DNA from: DASPTT01 sp035623275
GTDB lineage: Bacteria > Actinomycetota > Acidimicrobiia > Acidimicrobiales > UBA8190
DNA: 64,000 nt
Assembly: GCA_035623275.1 (NCBI GenBank)
Contig: DASPTT010000098.1
Coordinates: 1 to 64,000 of the forward strand
Reading direction: 5' to 3'
The notes beneath the pieces are model-generated. The model saw only the letters and a list, made by a program, of their open reading frames with translations. It was not told the origin of the DNA and made no database searches. The first letter of the stretch is position 1. Every line of letters starts with the position of its first letter. Below are positions 53,265-60,835 of this stretch, one piece after another. The translations under genes were made by a program, and so were the position numbers.

Positions 53265-53282
53265 ACTTGCAACTTGCAAGTT
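53265..53282. promoter_or_regulatory. Candidate operator in the HxlR-protease divergent promoter
   Basis: AACTTGCAAGTT (53271-53282) is a perfect 12-bp palindrome and is preceded by another ACTTGC (53265-53270), giving a direct plus inverted array. It lies between the divergent protease operon and HxlR gene, 13 bp before the HxlR ATG. HxlR proteins usually bind such short palindromes and control themselves and a divergent neighbour. A second hairpin TCCCCGC-TCG-GCGGGGA lies at 53244-53260. Confidence 0.6.
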
Positions 53283-53294
53283 AGGATACACCCC

Positions 53295-53774
53295 ATGGGG
53301 GAAGGTCATGCCGCGGCCCCGGGACGGCCCGGGGCGACCCGGCGACCTGCGAGGATGGAGCCGATGACGTCGGGGCTCGACGCGGCGATGGCCAGGGTCG
53401 GCGACCGCTGGACGCTGCTCGTGGTGGAGGCCCTCTTGGACGGGCCGCGCCGCTTCTCCGACCTGGAGGAGGCCATCCCCGGGATCGCGCCGAACGTGCT
53501 GAGCGCCCGGCTGCGGCGCCTCGAACGCGACGGCCTGGTCGTGGCCGAGCCCTACTCCCAGCGCCCCCCGCGCCTGGAGTACCGCATCACCGACACGGGC
53601 CGAGAGCTCGCCGGCGCCCTGGCGCTCCTGGCCCGCTGGGGGGCCGGAGGGGGTGCCGAGGACGACATCGGTCCGCACCATCGCAGCTGTGGCACCCCGC
53701 TCGAAGCCCGGTGGTACTGCCCCACCTGCGACGTGGTGACCGAGCACACCGACGACGAGGGACACTGGCTCTGA
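53295..53774 (+). CDS. HxlR family winged-helix transcriptional regulator with C-terminal zinc-ribbon-like motif
   Basis: The protein is 159 residues if started at 53295. The winged-helix core is complete: VGDRWTLLVVEALLDGPRRFSDLEEAIPGIAPNVLSARLRRLERDGLV and RLEYRITDTGREL. The C-terminus has an extra CGTPLEARWYCPTCD, which could bind zinc. An AGGA sits eight bases before 53295 and a -10-like TAGGAT would place transcription at the ATG itself (leaderless); later in-frame starts at 53355 and 53364 are alternatives. It shares a base with the next gene (TGATG), so the thioesterase is co-regulated. Confidence 0.9.
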   Translation: MGEGHAAAPGRPGATRRPARMEPMTSGLDAAMARVGDRWTLLVVEALLDGPRRFSDLEEAIPGIAPNVLSARLRRLERDGLVVAEPYSQRPPRLEYRITDTGRELAGALALLARWGAGGGAEDDIGPHHRSCGTPLEARWYCPTCDVVTEHTDDEGHWL

Positions 53775-54613
53775 TGGGCGACCTGGCGCAGGACACCGCC
53801 GTCGTGGGGGCGGACGGGCGCTTCTCGGCCACGCTTTCTCCCGACTGGGAGATCTGGGGCCCCAACGGCGGCTATCTCGCCGCGGTGGCCCTCCGGGCGG
53901 CGGGCGCGCACAGCGGGCGGGCCCGCCCGGCCAGCGCGCAATGCCACTTCCTGGACGTGGCCTCCTTCGACCGCGTCGAGCTCACCGTGGAGACCTTGCG
54001 CCAAAGCTGGCGGGCGCAGTCGATGCGGGTGTCGATGGCCCAGGAAGGACGCCGCGTGCTCGAGGCGCCCGTGTGGGCAGTCGACGACGGCCTGGACGGC
54101 CTCGTCCACGAGCACGCGCCGGCGCCGGCCGTCCCCTCCCACGACGGGCTGGCCCCGATCGACGAGCTCTTCACCGACGGCGACCCCCGGCCGCGTTTCC
54201 CCTTCTTCGACAACCTCGAGGAGCGGCCGGTGCACTGGATCGCGGACTGGGAGCGCCGGCCGAAGGGCGAGCCCGTGCACCGGTGCTGGTACCGGTTCCG
54301 CCAGGCGGGCGAGGCCGACGCCTGGGTCGAGGCGGGCCGCCTCGCCGTGCTCGTCGACACCTTCCAATGGCCGGCGGCGGTGCGCGGGCACGCCGGGGGC
54401 ACGGTCGCCCACAGGGCCCCCAGCCTCGACCTCGCCTGCCTCTTCCACCGCACGCAGCTGCCGCCCGGGTCCTGGTGCCTGGTCGAGGCCCGCTCGCCGA
54501 TCGCCACCGGCGGGCTCGTCGGCGGCAGCGCGCAGGTGTGGGACGAGGCCGGCCGCCTGCTCGCCTCCGGAGGCCAGCAGATGCTGTGCCGACCGGCCCC
54601 GGGGTTCGCCTGA
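53774..54613 (+). CDS. Acyl-CoA thioesterase, double hotdog (TesB-like)
   Basis: The protein is 279 residues, two hotdog halves. The N-terminal half includes WEIWGPNGGYLAAVALRAAG and ASAQCHFLDVASFDRVELTVETL, the C-terminal half DTFQWPAAVRGHAG and SWCLVEARSPIATGGLVGGSAQVWDEAGRLLASG, which matches the TesB/4HBT_3 pattern (terminal DEAGRLLA). The start is fused to the HxlR stop by TGATG, making an HxlR-thioesterase operon. Confidence 0.85.
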   Translation: MGDLAQDTAVVGADGRFSATLSPDWEIWGPNGGYLAAVALRAAGAHSGRARPASAQCHFLDVASFDRVELTVETLRQSWRAQSMRVSMAQEGRRVLEAPVWAVDDGLDGLVHEHAPAPAVPSHDGLAPIDELFTDGDPRPRFPFFDNLEERPVHWIADWERRPKGEPVHRCWYRFRQAGEADAWVEAGRLAVLVDTFQWPAAVRGHAGGTVAHRAPSLDLACLFHRTQLPPGSWCLVEARSPIATGGLVGGSAQVWDEAGRLLASGGQQMLCRPAPGFA

Positions 54614-54632
54614 GCGGCGCGCCGGGGCCGCG

Positions 54633-55319
54633 TCAGGCCAGAACGCGCTCGACGAACCGGCGCAGCATCCGCCGGCCGGCCGCCTCCACCTCTGTCAGCG
54701 CGCCGGGGTCGAGCGTGGCGCCCGGGGGGAGCCCCGGAGCCCACCGGGCGGCCACGTCGTGGTCGACCTCGAGGTGGAACTGCAGCCCGTAGACGCGCTC
54801 GCCGAAGGCGAAGGCCTGGTTCTGGCAGCGGTCGCTCCAGGCCAGCCGGCGGGCGCCCTTGGGGAGCGCGAACGTGTCGCGGTGCCAGTGGACCGTCGCC
54901 AGGACCGGGCCCTCGGGGCCGAGGACGGGGTCGGCGAGCCCGTCCTCGGTGAGCACGACCGTGCCCGTCCCGAACTCGGGTGCCGGGCCGGTGGTGACGG
55001 CCGCCCCCAGCGCCAACGCCAGCTGCTGGGCGCCCAGGCACACGCCGAGCACCGGGAGCCCGCCGTCCACGGCCGCCGCCATCCACCGGCGCTCGTCGGC
55101 CAGCCAGTGGTGGCGGTCGTCGTCGTGCACCCCCATCGCGCCCCCCATGACCACGACGCCGCCGACGCCGTCGAGCGCGGGGAGGGTCTCGCCCAGGTCG
55201 AGGCGGGTGCAGGCCCAGGGCACGCCCGCCTCCGCCAGCGCCCGCGCCACCAGGCCCGGGCCGTCGTCGGGGGAGTGCTGGGCCAGCGCCCAGGGGCGGC
55301 GGCGCTCAGCCGCTGTCAA
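54633..55319 (-). CDS. Class I glutamine amidotransferase-like protein
   Basis: The protein is 228 residues, a stand-alone GATase1 domain of the GuaA-C/YfeJ-type. The nucleophile is in LPVLGVCLGAQQLALALG, the histidine and glutamate in YGLQFHLEVD. Such stand-alone domains act on gamma-glutamyl compounds. TTG at 55319 lies inside the end of the PIG-L gene (14-bp overlap), and no better internal start is available. It is translated downstream of that deacetylase in one unit. Confidence 0.88.
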   Translation of the reverse strand: MTAAERRRPWALAQHSPDDGPGLVARALAEAGVPWACTRLDLGETLPALDGVGGVVVMGGAMGVHDDDRHHWLADERRWMAAAVDGGLPVLGVCLGAQQLALALGAAVTTGPAPEFGTGTVVLTEDGLADPVLGPEGPVLATVHWHRDTFALPKGARRLAWSDRCQNQAFAFGERVYGLQFHLEVDHDVAARWAPGLPPGATLDPGALTEVEAAGRRMLRRFVERVLA

Positions 55320-56115
55320 CGGCCCGGAACAGCTCGGCGTAATGGCCCTCCGGCAGGCCCAGTGCCTGGGCCTGGGGGCCGAACCAGCCGCGCAGCAGCC
55401 CCTCGAGGTGCTCGCCGTCGCCGACCTGGCTCCGATGGCAGCGCAGGGCCCGCAGCTTCTGGTCGAAGGTGTCGGTGATCTCGACGGCCCGGTTCGACAG
55501 CGGGGAGGCCATCAGCCACAGCTCGGGCACGGCGAAGGGCTCATGGCCCTCGTCGAGCAGTTCCGGATGGGCGAAGGGGTTGCGGGCGTCGGGATAGACG
55601 GCGCAGACGGTGGCCTCGCCGGCGGCGAGGTGGTCGGGGTGGCTGGCCACGATGCGGTCCCAGTTGCGCTCGGGCGACGGGCACACCACCCGGTCCGGCC
55701 GGAACCGCCGGATCTCGCGGCTGATGTCGCGGCGCAGCTCCAGGCTCGGCACGACGCGCCCGTCGGGATATCCGAGGAAGCTCACGTCCTCGACACCGAC
55801 CTCGGCCGCGGCGGCCCGCTGCTCCTCGCGCCGGAGCGCGGCCATCGCGGCCCGGGACATGGCGCGGTCCGATCCCCCGGCGTCCCCGTCGGTGACGATG
55901 CAGTACGCCACCGCCACGCCGGCCTTGGTGTAGGCGGCCACCGATCCTGCCGCGCCGAAGTCCACGTCGTCGGGGTGGGCGGTGACGACCAGGACGCGGC
56001 CCACCGCGTCGGGGGCGACGATGGTCGTCTCGGGGTCCACGGTGCCGAAGCCCCGCGCCCGGCGCGCGGCCGCCGACGCGTCGGTGCTCGACGGATGCGG
56101 CTCGGCGTCTGCCAT
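55306..56115 (-). CDS. PIG-L/LmbE family N-deacetylase
   Basis: The protein is 269 residues. The zinc motif TAHPDDVDFGAAGSVAAY is intact, and the second histidine is in ASHPDHLAAGEAT. Relatives include GlcNAc-Ins deacetylase MshB and mycothiol S-conjugate amidase in Actinobacteria; this one starts with a longer N-terminus (~40 residues) and cannot be placed more precisely. ATG at 56115 lies 17 bp after the helicase gene's end. Confidence 0.87.
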   Translation of the reverse strand: MADAEPHPSSTDASAAARRARGFGTVDPETTIVAPDAVGRVLVVTAHPDDVDFGAAGSVAAYTKAGVAVAYCIVTDGDAGGSDRAMSRAAMAALRREEQRAAAAEVGVEDVSFLGYPDGRVVPSLELRRDISREIRRFRPDRVVCPSPERNWDRIVASHPDHLAAGEATVCAVYPDARNPFAHPELLDEGHEPFAVPELWLMASPLSNRAVEITDTFDQKLRALRCHRSQVGDGEHLEGLLRGWFGPQAQALGLPEGHYAELFRAVDSG

Positions 56116-56132
56116 CGCGGGCGCCCTGCGGC

Positions 56133-57377
56133 TCAGGCCGCGCCTTCGCCCGGCTGCCACCGGGAGAGGTCGGCGAGACGGGGGTCGTTCGAGAAGACCT
56201 CGACGATCGGCGTCTGCAGGCCCAGGCGCTTCTGGATCCGCTCGACCTCGAGGATCTGGTTCCACAGCACGAGGGTGGCCACCACGCCGGTGCCCCCCGC
56301 GCGGGCCGTGCGTCCCGAGCGGTGCAGGTAGGCCTTGTGGTCCTCGGGCGGGTCGTAGTGGACGACCACGTCGACGTCCTCGATGTCGAGGCCGCGGGCG
56401 GCGACGTCGGTGGCCACGAGCACGTGCAACCGGCCGGACGCGAACTGCTCGAGCGCCTTCTCGCGGTGCGCCTGGCGCAGGTCCCCGTGGATGGCCGCGG
56501 CGCGCACCCGCTCCTTGGCCAGCTGCTCGACGAGGCGGTCCGCTCCCCGCTTGGTGCGCACGAAGACGATCACCTTCGACGCGTTGGTGCAGATGGCGGC
56601 GGCCACCTTGACCTTGTCCATCTGGTGGACCTGCAGGAACACGTGCTCCATGGACTCCACCGTGGGGCGGGCGGAGGCAACCTCGTGGCGGACGGGGTCG
56701 GAGAGGTGGCGCCGGACCAGCCGGTCGACGTCGCCGTCGAGGGTGGCGGAGAAGAGCATCGTCTGGTGCGGGGCCTCGATGCGGCGCAGGACCCAGTCGA
56801 CCTGCGGGAGGAAGCCCATGTCCGCCATGCGGTCTGCCTCGTCCAGCACGGCCACCTCGACGTCGGTCACGGCCACCTCGTTGCGGTCGATGAGGTCGAT
56901 GAGGCGACCCGGCGTCGCGATCACCACGTCGACGCCGCGGCGGATGCGCTTGATCTGGCGCTCGATGTCGGCGCCGCCGTAGACCACGACCAGGCGGCGG
57001 TCGATCACCGCGCCCAGGGGCTCGAGGACGTCGGCCACCTGCAGGGCCAGCTCGCGGGTGGGCACGAGGACGAGGGCACGGGGACGGCACGGCGCGGCCT
57101 TGCCGGCGCGCATGAGCAGGGGCAGGCCGAAGGCCAGGGTCTTGCCCGAGCCCGTCTTCGCCTTGCCGCACACGTCACGCCCGGCGATCCCGTCGGGGAT
57201 GGTGATGGCCTGGACGGGGAAGGGCGTGATGATGCCCTGCGCCCGCAGGAGCTCGATCAGCTCGGGGGCCACGCCGAGGGACTCGAACGTGGTGGGGAGG
57301 GTGGCGCTCTCGGCGCCGGTGGAGGGGTCGGCGTCGGCTGGGCCGCCGGCCGACGCCCGGGGAACGGTCGTGGTCAT
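56133..57377 (-). CDS. DEAD-box ATP-dependent RNA helicase
   Basis: The protein is 414 residues. All helicase motifs occur in order: Q-motif (FESLGVAPELIELLRAQGIITPFPVQ), AKTGSGKT (Walker A), PTRELA, TPGR, DEAD as DEADRM, SAT, VRTKRGAD, HRSGRTAR. The extra tail after motif VI is short. Such helicases act in RNA turnover and cold adaptation. The 5' leader contains a strong 9-bp hairpin (57405-57425). Confidence 0.94.
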   Translation of the reverse strand: MTTTVPRASAGGPADADPSTGAESATLPTTFESLGVAPELIELLRAQGIITPFPVQAITIPDGIAGRDVCGKAKTGSGKTLAFGLPLLMRAGKAAPCRPRALVLVPTRELALQVADVLEPLGAVIDRRLVVVYGGADIERQIKRIRRGVDVVIATPGRLIDLIDRNEVAVTDVEVAVLDEADRMADMGFLPQVDWVLRRIEAPHQTMLFSATLDGDVDRLVRRHLSDPVRHEVASARPTVESMEHVFLQVHQMDKVKVAAAICTNASKVIVFVRTKRGADRLVEQLAKERVRAAAIHGDLRQAHREKALEQFASGRLHVLVATDVAARGLDIEDVDVVVHYDPPEDHKAYLHRSGRTARAGGTGVVATLVLWNQILEVERIQKRLGLQTPIVEVFSNDPRLADLSRWQPGEGAA

Positions 57378-57404
57378 TCGGTTCGGTACTCGCTCTCGGA
57401 TGTA

Positions 57405-57425
57405 CGTGGTCGGCTCCCGACCACG
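57405..57425 (-). promoter_or_regulatory. Hairpin in the leader of the DEAD-box helicase gene
   Basis: CGTGGTCGG (57405-57413) and CCGACCACG (57417-57425) form a perfect 9-bp stem with a 3-base loop, 28 bp upstream of the helicase ATG. The leader as far as thiC is ~215 bp without a gene. It might be a leader control element or an upstream transcript's end; direction is not determined. Confidence 0.45.
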
Positions 57426-57592
57426 GGTGTGCGGGTCCGCCTCGGGCGATCCGCAGGTGCGCCGCAACCGGCGCGCAGAGCGAGTGAGGAAGACCCCGTG
57501 CGCGGCACCTGCCGCGTCACGAGACCCCAGTCTACCTGGACCGGGCCGGATCCCGCCGCCATGCACCCCGGACCCCGCCCCCGGTGGGGCGT

Positions 57593-59371
57593 TCAGGGGG
57601 ACACGGGGGTGCGGTAGAGCTCGGAGCCGCCCCGGCGGAATTCGACCGCCTTGGCCGCCATCCCCTGCTCCAGGGCCTCCTCGGGGCTGATGCCCGATCC
57701 GGCCGCCAGCGCCCGGACGTCGTGGCTGATGCGCATTGAGCAGAACTTGGGGCCGCACATCGAGCAGAAGTGGGCGGTCTTCGCCGGCTCGGCCGGCAGC
57801 GTCTCGTCGTGGTACGACCGGGCCGTCTCGGGGTCGAGCGCCAGGTTGAACTGGTCCTCCCAGCGGAATTCGAAGCGGGCCGCGCTCAGCGCGTCGTCCC
57901 ACGCCTGCGCTCCCGGGTGCCCCTTGGCCAGGTCCGCGGCGTGGGCGGCGATCTTGTAGGCGATCATCCCCGCCTTGACGTCGTCGCGGTCGGGCAGCCC
58001 CAGGTGCTCCTTGGGCGTGACGTAGCAGAGCATGGCCGTGCCGTGCATCCCGATCACCGCCGCGCCGATCGCCGAGGTGATGTGGTCGTAGCCGGGGGCG
58101 ACGTCCGTGGTGAGCGGGCCGAGCGTGTAGAAGGGCGCGTCGTGGCACACCTCCTGCTGCAGGGCCACGTTCTCGGGGATCCGGTGCAGCGGGACGTGCC
58201 CCGGGCCCTCGATCATGACCTGGACGCCGTGGCGCCACGCCACCTGCGTCAGCTCGCCGAGGGTGCGCAGCTCGGCGAACTGGGCCTCGTCGTTGGCGTC
58301 CGCCACGGAGCCGGGCCGCAGGCCGTCGCCCAGCGAGAACGCCACGTCGTAGGCGGCCATGATCTCGCACAGCTCCTCGAAGTGCGTGTAGAGGAAGTTC
58401 TCCTCGTGGTGCGCGAGGCACCAGGCGGCCATGATCGACCCGCCCCGGCTCACGATGCCCGTCACGCGCCCGGCCGTCAGCGGGACGTAGCGCAGCAGGA
58501 CGCCGGCGTGGACGGTGAAGTAGTCCACCCCCTGCTCGGCCTGCTCGACGACGGTGTCGCGGTAGACGTCCCACGTGAGCGATTCCGGGCGCCCGTCGAC
58601 TTTCTCGAGCGCCTGGTAGACGGGCACGGTCCCGATGGGCACGGGGCTGTTGCGCAGGATCCACTCCCGGGTGGTGTGGATGTCCGCCCCGGTCGAGAGG
58701 TCCATGACCGTGTCCGCACCCCAGCGCGTGGCCCAGGTCAGCTTCTCGACCTCCTCGGCCACCGACGACGACACCGCCGAGTTCCCGATGTTGGCGTTGA
58801 CCTTGACGAGGAAGCGCCGCCCGATGGCCATCGGCTCGGACTCGGGATGGTTGACGTTCGCCGGGATGATGGCGCGGCCCGCGGCCAGCTCGTCGCGCAC
58901 GAGCTCGGGGGTCACACCCTCGCGCAGGGCCACGAACTCCATCTCGGCCGTGAGCTCGCCCCGGCGCGCGTAGTGCAGCTGCGTGACCGGCACGGGGCCG
59001 CGGGCGCGAAGCGGCGGCCGGCGGGCGCCGGGGAACGGCTCGGGTCCCTCGCGGCGGCGGACCGCGGCGCGCCCGTCGTCGCGGGGGTCCGGGGCACGGC
59101 CCTCGTAGGCCTCGACGTCGCCGCGCCCGGTGATCCACTCCAGGCGCAGCGGTGCCAGCCCGAAGGCGGGGTCCGATCCCGGGCCCGAGGTGTCGTAGAG
59201 GCGGACCCCCCGGTTGGGGCGTGGCCCCGCCGGGGCCGGCGAGTCCCCCAAGGCCACCTCGGTGAACGGCACCCGCACCCCGGGGCGCGAGCCCTGCACG
59301 TACATCTTGCGCCGCCGGAACCGGTCCAGGCCGGCCGCCGACCCTGCCGTCGAAATGTCGGTCTCGTCCAT
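57593..59371 (-). CDS. thiC: Phosphomethylpyrimidine synthase ThiC
   Basis: The protein is 592 residues, typical for bacterial ThiC. It converts aminoimidazole ribotide to HMP-P in thiamine synthesis, using a radical SAM mechanism with a C-terminal [4Fe-4S] cluster; the motif CSMCGPKFCSM is present. The core is well conserved (NANIGNSAVSSSVAEEVEKL, STGADIHTTREWI, RNSPVPIGTVP, GPGHVPLHRIPENVALQ). ATG at 59371 follows GGAGG of the TPP riboswitch. Expression is thus expected to fall when TPP is high. Confidence 0.97.
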   Translation of the reverse strand: MDETDISTAGSAAGLDRFRRRKMYVQGSRPGVRVPFTEVALGDSPAPAGPRPNRGVRLYDTSGPGSDPAFGLAPLRLEWITGRGDVEAYEGRAPDPRDDGRAAVRRREGPEPFPGARRPPLRARGPVPVTQLHYARRGELTAEMEFVALREGVTPELVRDELAAGRAIIPANVNHPESEPMAIGRRFLVKVNANIGNSAVSSSVAEEVEKLTWATRWGADTVMDLSTGADIHTTREWILRNSPVPIGTVPVYQALEKVDGRPESLTWDVYRDTVVEQAEQGVDYFTVHAGVLLRYVPLTAGRVTGIVSRGGSIMAAWCLAHHEENFLYTHFEELCEIMAAYDVAFSLGDGLRPGSVADANDEAQFAELRTLGELTQVAWRHGVQVMIEGPGHVPLHRIPENVALQQEVCHDAPFYTLGPLTTDVAPGYDHITSAIGAAVIGMHGTAMLCYVTPKEHLGLPDRDDVKAGMIAYKIAAHAADLAKGHPGAQAWDDALSAARFEFRWEDQFNLALDPETARSYHDETLPAEPAKTAHFCSMCGPKFCSMRISHDVRALAAGSGISPEEALEQGMAAKAVEFRRGGSELYRTPVSP

Positions 59372-59378
59372 CGTCTTC

Positions 59379-59462
59379 CTCCCTCCGCCGGCATTACCCG
59401 GTTCAGGTTCCGCGGTCGGCACCGGCCAGGTGCCCTCTCAGCCCGGTCCGCTCCGAGCTCCC
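59379..59462 (-). promoter_or_regulatory. TPP riboswitch (THI element) before thiC
   Basis: On the minus strand the aptamer elements occur in order: GAGCTCGGAGCG, GGGCTGAGAGGG (the GCTGAGA core), CACCTGGCCGGTGCC variable stem, GAACCTGAACCGGGTAATGCCGGCGGAGGGAGG (the CCTGA and TAATGCCxGCGxAGGGA core). The terminal GGAGG also serves as Shine-Dalgarno for thiC seven bases downstream, suggesting translational control by sequestration. Confidence 0.95.
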
Positions 59463-59550
59463 GCACGACGAGTCTCGCGCGCCTGTGCCATCGTGGGCGC
59501 ACCAGCAGGGGGGCACGCGCCGGCGGCCCCCGACCTTCCGGAGGACACCG

Positions 59551-60015
59551 ATGGCCAAGCTCGGCGCCGGGGACCGCGCCCCCGCGTTCACCCTCCCCGA
59601 CCAGGACGGGACGAAGGTCTCGTTGGCCGGGTTCGCCGGATCCCCGGTGGTCGTCTACTTCTACCCCGCCGACGACACGCCCGGCTGCACCAAGGAGGCG
59701 TGCCAATTCAACGACAACCTGCGCGCCTTCGGGCGGGCCGGGGTGCGCGTCCTCGGGATCTCGCCCGACGGCGCCGAGGCGCACAGGAAGTTCCGGGCAA
59801 AGTACTCGCTCCAGTTCCCGCTGCTCTCAGACCCCGGACACAAGGTCATGCAACGTTACGGTGCGTGGGGCGAGAAGACCCTCTACGGCAAGAAGACGAC
59901 GGGGGTCGTCCGCTCGACGTTCCTCGTCGGCCCCGACGGCAGGATCCGGCGTGCCTGGTACAACGTGCGCGCGGACGGGCACGCGCTGAAGGTGCTCGCG
60001 GAGCTCGACGGCTGA
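59551..60015 (+). CDS. bcp: Thioredoxin-dependent peroxiredoxin (Bcp/PrxQ)
   Basis: The protein is 154 residues. The peroxidatic cysteine is in YFYPADDTPGCTKEACQFND, and the second cysteine of PrxQ, normally five residues on, is also present (C-TKEA-C). Typical DPGHKVMQRYGAWGEKTLYGKKTTGVVRSTFLVGPDGRI follows. GGAGG lies well spaced before 59551. It reduces hydroperoxides with thioredoxin. Confidence 0.95.
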   Translation: MAKLGAGDRAPAFTLPDQDGTKVSLAGFAGSPVVVYFYPADDTPGCTKEACQFNDNLRAFGRAGVRVLGISPDGAEAHRKFRAKYSLQFPLLSDPGHKVMQRYGAWGEKTLYGKKTTGVVRSTFLVGPDGRIRRAWYNVRADGHALKVLAELDG

Positions 60016-60021
60016 GGCCGG

Positions 60022-60810
60022 TCAGCGCTGGTGCGTGCCGCACCACCACGACGTGCGTCCGCCCACCACCGAGCGCGTGAGCTCGGTGCCGTCGCGGGGA
60101 CAGCGGCCACCGGCCCGGCGCGCGGGCACGAGGTCGCCCGTGTGCGACCCTCCCCGGGCCAGGAGGTCGTCCAGCGTCCCCCGCAGGTGGCGGTGCAGGC
60201 GCCTCAGCTCCGCAGCCGTCAGGGCGCCGGCCCGCCTGGTGGGCGCGAGGCCGGCGCGCCACAGGACCTCGTCGGCGATCAGGTTGCCCAGTCCGGCGAC
60301 GCGGCCCTGGTCCATGAGGCGCGTCTTGAGCGGAGCGGCACTGGCGGCCAGCGCGTCGCGCAACTGGGCCGGGGAGAGCGCCAGCGCGTCTGGTCCGAGC
60401 CGATCCTCGCAGGGGTCGAGCTCGACGCCCCCGAGGAGCCGCGGGTCGACCACGACCAACGTCCCGCCGTCCTCGAAGACGACGACGAACCGGTCCCATC
60501 GCGGCTCGTCGCGGGTGCTCGAGTAGAGGAGGCGATCGACGGGCCCGGCGCCGTCGACGACGAGGCGGCCCGTCATGCCGAAGCGCAGTCCGAGACGTCG
60601 TCCCGTCGCACCCTCGAGGTCCAGGACGAGCAACTTCCCGTGGCGCCGGGCGGCGGCGAAGCGGTGCCCGACCAAGGCGTCGGCGACGTCGCGCACGCGG
60701 GTGGTCCCACGGACGTAGCGGGGGTCGGGGATACCCACCGCCGTGATGGGTCGACCGAGGGCGTCCTGCGCGCGCCGGCGGTAGGCCTCCACCTCGGGCA
60801 ACTCCGGCAC
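60022..60810 (-). CDS. Fpg/Nei family DNA glycosylase with altered zinc ligands
   Basis: The protein is 262 residues. The catalytic N-terminus is PELPEVEAY after processing of the GTG-initiated Met (P2, E3), the beta-hairpin lysine lies in RRHGKLLVLDL, and the H2TH segment is DQGRVAGLGNLIADEVLWRAGLAP. The enzyme excises oxidised bases with AP lyase activity. The zinc finger normally reads C-x2-C-x16-C-x2-C; here it is C-x2-D-x16-C-x2-H with exact spacing. The longer frame to 60921 is rejected because P2 must be N-terminal. Confidence 0.9.
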   Translation of the reverse strand: MPELPEVEAYRRRAQDALGRPITAVGIPDPRYVRGTTRVRDVADALVGHRFAAARRHGKLLVLDLEGATGRRLGLRFGMTGRLVVDGAGPVDRLLYSSTRDEPRWDRFVVVFEDGGTLVVVDPRLLGGVELDPCEDRLGPDALALSPAQLRDALAASAAPLKTRLMDQGRVAGLGNLIADEVLWRAGLAPTRRAGALTAAELRRLHRHLRGTLDDLLARGGSHTGDLVPARRAGGRCPRDGTELTRSVVGGRTSWWCGTHQR

Positions 60811-60835
60811 GGGCCCCGACGCTACTGTGGCGCCC

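Noticed and set aside
54859..56331. Plus-strand frame of 490 codons over the amidotransferase and PIG-L genes
   Set aside because: Antisense shadow; the minus strand has complete catalytic motifs for both genes.
57770..59989. Plus-strand frame of 739 codons opposite thiC
   Set aside because: Antisense to a fully conserved thiC with its riboswitch.
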